DNA from: Breoghania sp963678585
GTDB taxonomy: Bacteria > Pseudomonadota > Alphaproteobacteria > Rhizobiales > Stappiaceae
DNA: 64,000 bases
Reading direction: 5' to 3'
Assembly: GCA_963678585.2 (NCBI GenBank)
Contig: CAXXGA010000002.1
Coordinates: 2,170,001-2,234,000, forward strand
How positions within the stretch are numbered: the first letter of the stretch is position 1; each line of letters begins with the position of its first letter. Below, piece by piece: positions 61,984 through 64,000 of the stretch. The notes beneath the pieces are model-generated. The model was not told the DNA's origin, made no database searches, and saw only the letters and a program-made list of their open reading frames with translations. The position numbers and the translations under genes are program-made.

Positions 61984-61999
61984 TTTACGCGTACGTCAA
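61984..61999. promoter_or_regulatory. Candidate LiuR/FadP-like operator upstream of fadD
   Basis: TTTACGCGTACGTCAA is a 16-bp dyad with TT(T/G)ACG / CGT(C/A)AA arms. Similar sites (TTTACG-TAAA-CGTAAA-type) are assigned to MerR/TetR-type regulators of fatty-acid and branched-chain amino-acid breakdown in proteobacteria. It lies 111-126 bp upstream of the fadD ATG on the minus strand. Confidence 0.45.
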
Positions 62000-62107
62000 C
62001 TCCGTGCCGTTACGTCACTTGTCATTTTCTGTATTTGCGCGCGCGCTGACAGAACCCGAAAAACCGATTAGCCTTCTGTGCGATAGGCAAGATGGAGCAC
62101 CTGACTC

Positions 62108-63754
62108 ATGACGGCGACACATCCTTCCACGGACGAAGCGCTGCGTTCCCTGCGCTCGCACCACCATGAGCTGTCCACCCGTTCCCTGAACAACCTTTTT
62201 GAGGACGATGCAGAGCGATTCGGACGCTTCTCCTGTCAGGCGGCGGGCCTGCTGCTGGACTTCTCCAAGATCCTGATGAGCGATGAAACGCTTAAACGGC
62301 TGGTCGCGCTGGCCCGAGCGGCCGGAGTGGAGGCGCGACGCGACGCGATGTTCGCCGGCGATGCCATCAATGCCACGGAGCAGCGCGCGGTCCTCCACAC
62401 CGCGTTGCGAAACCGGTCGGAGACTTCCGTTGCGCCGGGCGGCGTCGATGTGATGCCCCAGGTCCGCGCCGTGCTTCAGCGCATGTCCGCTTTCAGCGAG
62501 GCCGTGCGCAGCGCCCATCTTCGCTCCTATACCGACGCCCGTTTCACCGATGTGGTCAATATCGGCATCGGCGGTTCCGATCTCGGTCCCGCCATGGCGA
62601 CCGCCGCGCTCGCCCCCTGTCACGACGGGCCTCGGCTGCACTTCGTCTCCAATATCGACGGGGCGCATCTCGCCGACACGCTGAAGGACCTCGATCCGCG
62701 CTCCACGCTGTTCGTGATCGCCTCCAAGACTTTCACCACCGCCGAAACCATGACCAACGCCGCCAGTGCGCGCCGCTGGCTGGTGGAGTCCTTGGGCGAA
62801 CCTGCGGTCAAGGCGCAGTTCGCCGCCGTTTCCACCGCGCTCGACGAAGTCGACGCCTTCGGCATCGCAAGCGACCGGGTGTTCGGGTTCTGGGACTGGG
62901 TCGGCGGACGCTATTCGCTCTGGTCGGCCATCGGCCTGCCCCTGATGCTGGCCATAGGCCCTGAGCGCTTTTGCGAGTTTCTCGGCGGCGGACACGCCAT
63001 GGACACTCATTTCCGGCAGGCCCCCGTTGCAGTGAACCTTCCCATGCTGATGGGGCTCATCGGCGTCTGGCACCGCAATATCTGCGGCTACCCGACCCGC
63101 GCCCTGCTGCCTTACGACCAGCGCCTGCGGCTTCTGCCCAGCTATGTCCAACAGCTCGACATGGAAAGCAACGGCAAGCGGGTCACGCTTTCCGGCGAGC
63201 CGGTGGCGAGTGCAACCGGCCCCGTCGTCTGGGGCGGTCAGGGCACCAACGGCCAGCACGCCTTTTTCCAGCTTCTGCATCAGGGCACGGACGTGATCCC
63301 GGCGGAATTCATGATCGCCGCCAACGGCCACGAGCCGCACCTGCGCGAGCATCACGCCATGCTGGTCGCCAATTGCCTGGCCCAAAGCGCCGCGCTCATG
63401 CGCGGGCGCACGCGGGAAGAGGCGGAAGAGCAACTTCGTGCGGCTGGCAAGGACGAGGCGACCGTGGAGCGGCTCGCCCCCCACAAGGTATTCCCCGGCA
63501 ACCGCCCCTCCACCACGCTTCTTTACGACACGCTCGACCCGGCGACGCTGGGCGCGATCATCGCGCTCTACGAACACCGGGTTTTCGTGGAAGGAACGAT
63601 CTGGAACATCAATTCCTTCGACCAGTGGGGCGTGGAGCTTGGCAAGGAACTGGCGACCGCCCTTCTGCCTGGCGTGAAAGGCGGGGACGTGCCCGCCGAC
63701 AGCGACGGTTCCACCAGGGGCCTGCTGGCGGCAATCGCACAGCGCAGCCTCTAG
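62108..63754 (+). CDS. pgi: Glucose-6-phosphate isomerase
   Basis: Pgi interconverts glucose 6-phosphate and fructose 6-phosphate. The 548-residue product has all family signatures: VVNIGIGGSDLGPAMATAAL, the sugar-phosphate segment IASKTFTTAETMTNA, GFWDWVGGRYSLWSAIGLPL, signature GGQGTNGQHAFFQLLHQGTD, and SFDQWGVELGKELA with the catalytic Lys. Single gene; divergent from fadD with a 234-bp gap. Confidence 0.97.
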   Translation: MTATHPSTDEALRSLRSHHHELSTRSLNNLFEDDAERFGRFSCQAAGLLLDFSKILMSDETLKRLVALARAAGVEARRDAMFAGDAINATEQRAVLHTALRNRSETSVAPGGVDVMPQVRAVLQRMSAFSEAVRSAHLRSYTDARFTDVVNIGIGGSDLGPAMATAALAPCHDGPRLHFVSNIDGAHLADTLKDLDPRSTLFVIASKTFTTAETMTNAASARRWLVESLGEPAVKAQFAAVSTALDEVDAFGIASDRVFGFWDWVGGRYSLWSAIGLPLMLAIGPERFCEFLGGGHAMDTHFRQAPVAVNLPMLMGLIGVWHRNICGYPTRALLPYDQRLRLLPSYVQQLDMESNGKRVTLSGEPVASATGPVVWGGQGTNGQHAFFQLLHQGTDVIPAEFMIAANGHEPHLREHHAMLVANCLAQSAALMRGRTREEAEEQLRAAGKDEATVERLAPHKVFPGNRPSTTLLYDTLDPATLGAIIALYEHRVFVEGTIWNINSFDQWGVELGKELATALLPGVKGGDVPADSDGSTRGLLAAIAQRSL

Positions 63755-63797
63755 GGGCGGCGGCGAAGACCGCTTTCGCGAAAGCCCCCGAAGCGCA

Positions 63798-63826
63798 TAA
63801 AAAAAGGCGCCCCTTTAAGGGCGCCT
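63798..63826 (-). terminator. Rho-independent terminator of the BA14K gene
   Basis: Stem AGGCGCCC / GGGCGCCT with a 6-base loop; on the minus strand it is followed by TTTTTTT. It lies 48 bp after the BA14K stop. Confidence 0.85.
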
Positions 63827-63873
63827 GAGTTGGTTGAGCGTCTTCATGCTGGCTGCTGAAGACGGTCTGCTTG

Positions 63874-64000
63874 CTAGCGGCAGAAACGCTTACGGCCGCT
63901 ATAGGTCGTGTAATAGCCCGTGCGCGGATTGAAGGAGCGATACTTGCGCGAGCAGTAGTCATGCCATGCCGGCGTCCACGGCTCGTAGCCGCCGCCACGC
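63874..64000 (-). CDS. BA14K-family protein (C-terminal part)
   Basis: The last 41 codons of a minus-strand gene that begins beyond the window. The end of the product is WTPAWHDYCSRKYRSFNPRT followed by GYYTTYSGRKRFCR, which is the conserved BA14K (Brucella 14-kDa lectin-like antigen) C-terminus: W-x6-Y-C-x2-(K/R)-Y-R-S-F, then T-G-x-Y and a final Cys. These proteins are exported, often abundant envelope proteins in Rhizobiales. It supports the order assignment. Confidence 0.8.
   Translation of the reverse strand, partial: RGGGYEPWTPAWHDYCSRKYRSFNPRTGYYTTYSGRKRFCR

Overview
The window is a 64 kb, GC-rich (roughly 62-65 %) chromosomal segment from an alphaproteobacterium, most likely of the order Hyphomicrobiales (Rhizobiales). 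The evidence is the flagellar set FliX, FlbT, FlaF and FlbY, sigma-54 promoters with FlbD/ftr-like sites, a growth-pole-ring (GPR/RgsE) giant protein typical of polar-growing Rhizobiales, a BA14K-family protein, a rhizobial-type CheZ and a zinc-less DksA. The genus cannot be fixed from the sequence.

Layout. 1-20 kb is a flagellar locus: flgG (3' end)-flgA-flgH; dksA and fliX on the minus strand; flgI-flgJ(cheL)-flbY(flgN) on the plus strand; flaG; three very similar large flagellin genes in tandem; flbT-flaF; then flgL-flgK-flgE on the minus strand. flgE is split by a complete 931-bp IS5-family element with a 3-bp TGA duplication. Exact removal of the element restores the frame, so the hook is predicted to be missing in this strain. 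20-26 kb holds an envelope or housekeeping block: MoxR ATPase, secreted protein, SixA-like phosphatase, YcjX, YcjF and a CoxE-like VWA protein. 26-29 kb holds uspA, a glutamine-synthetase-family polyamine ligase with a perfect 24-bp palindrome in front of it, an adrenodoxin-type ferredoxin and an Hpt protein. 30-40.5 kb holds the GPR-like giant gene and an Mla-type lipid transport operon (mlaE-mlaF-mlaD-lipoprotein). Twelve single-base frameshifts cluster between 32.8 and 36.3 kb and look like a local low-quality patch in the sequence.

40.5-64 kb is mixed metabolism. It carries a dipeptide epimerase, an MFS permease, cheZ, threonine dehydratase flanked by REP-like inverted repeats, a GT4 glycosyltransferase coupled to an LpxH-like phosphoesterase, and an SDR that lacks its catalytic Tyr/Lys. 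Then come a FadL porin, an FAH-family hydrolase, and a TPP riboswitch in front of thiD translationally coupled to a TRAP-type binding protein. The end holds a stand-alone Lrp/AsnC sensor domain, two DMT permeases, an orphan xanthine-dehydrogenase-type large subunit, an HTH/PBP-like regulator, fadD, pgi and the 3' end of a BA14K gene.

Most notable: (i) the hook gene knocked out by an IS in a way that is reversible in principle; (ii) ftr-like dyads upstream of two good sigma-54 promoters; (iii) a TRAP solute-binding protein inside a TPP-riboswitch operon; (iv) strong unassigned palindromes at 26931-26954 and 48786-48840.
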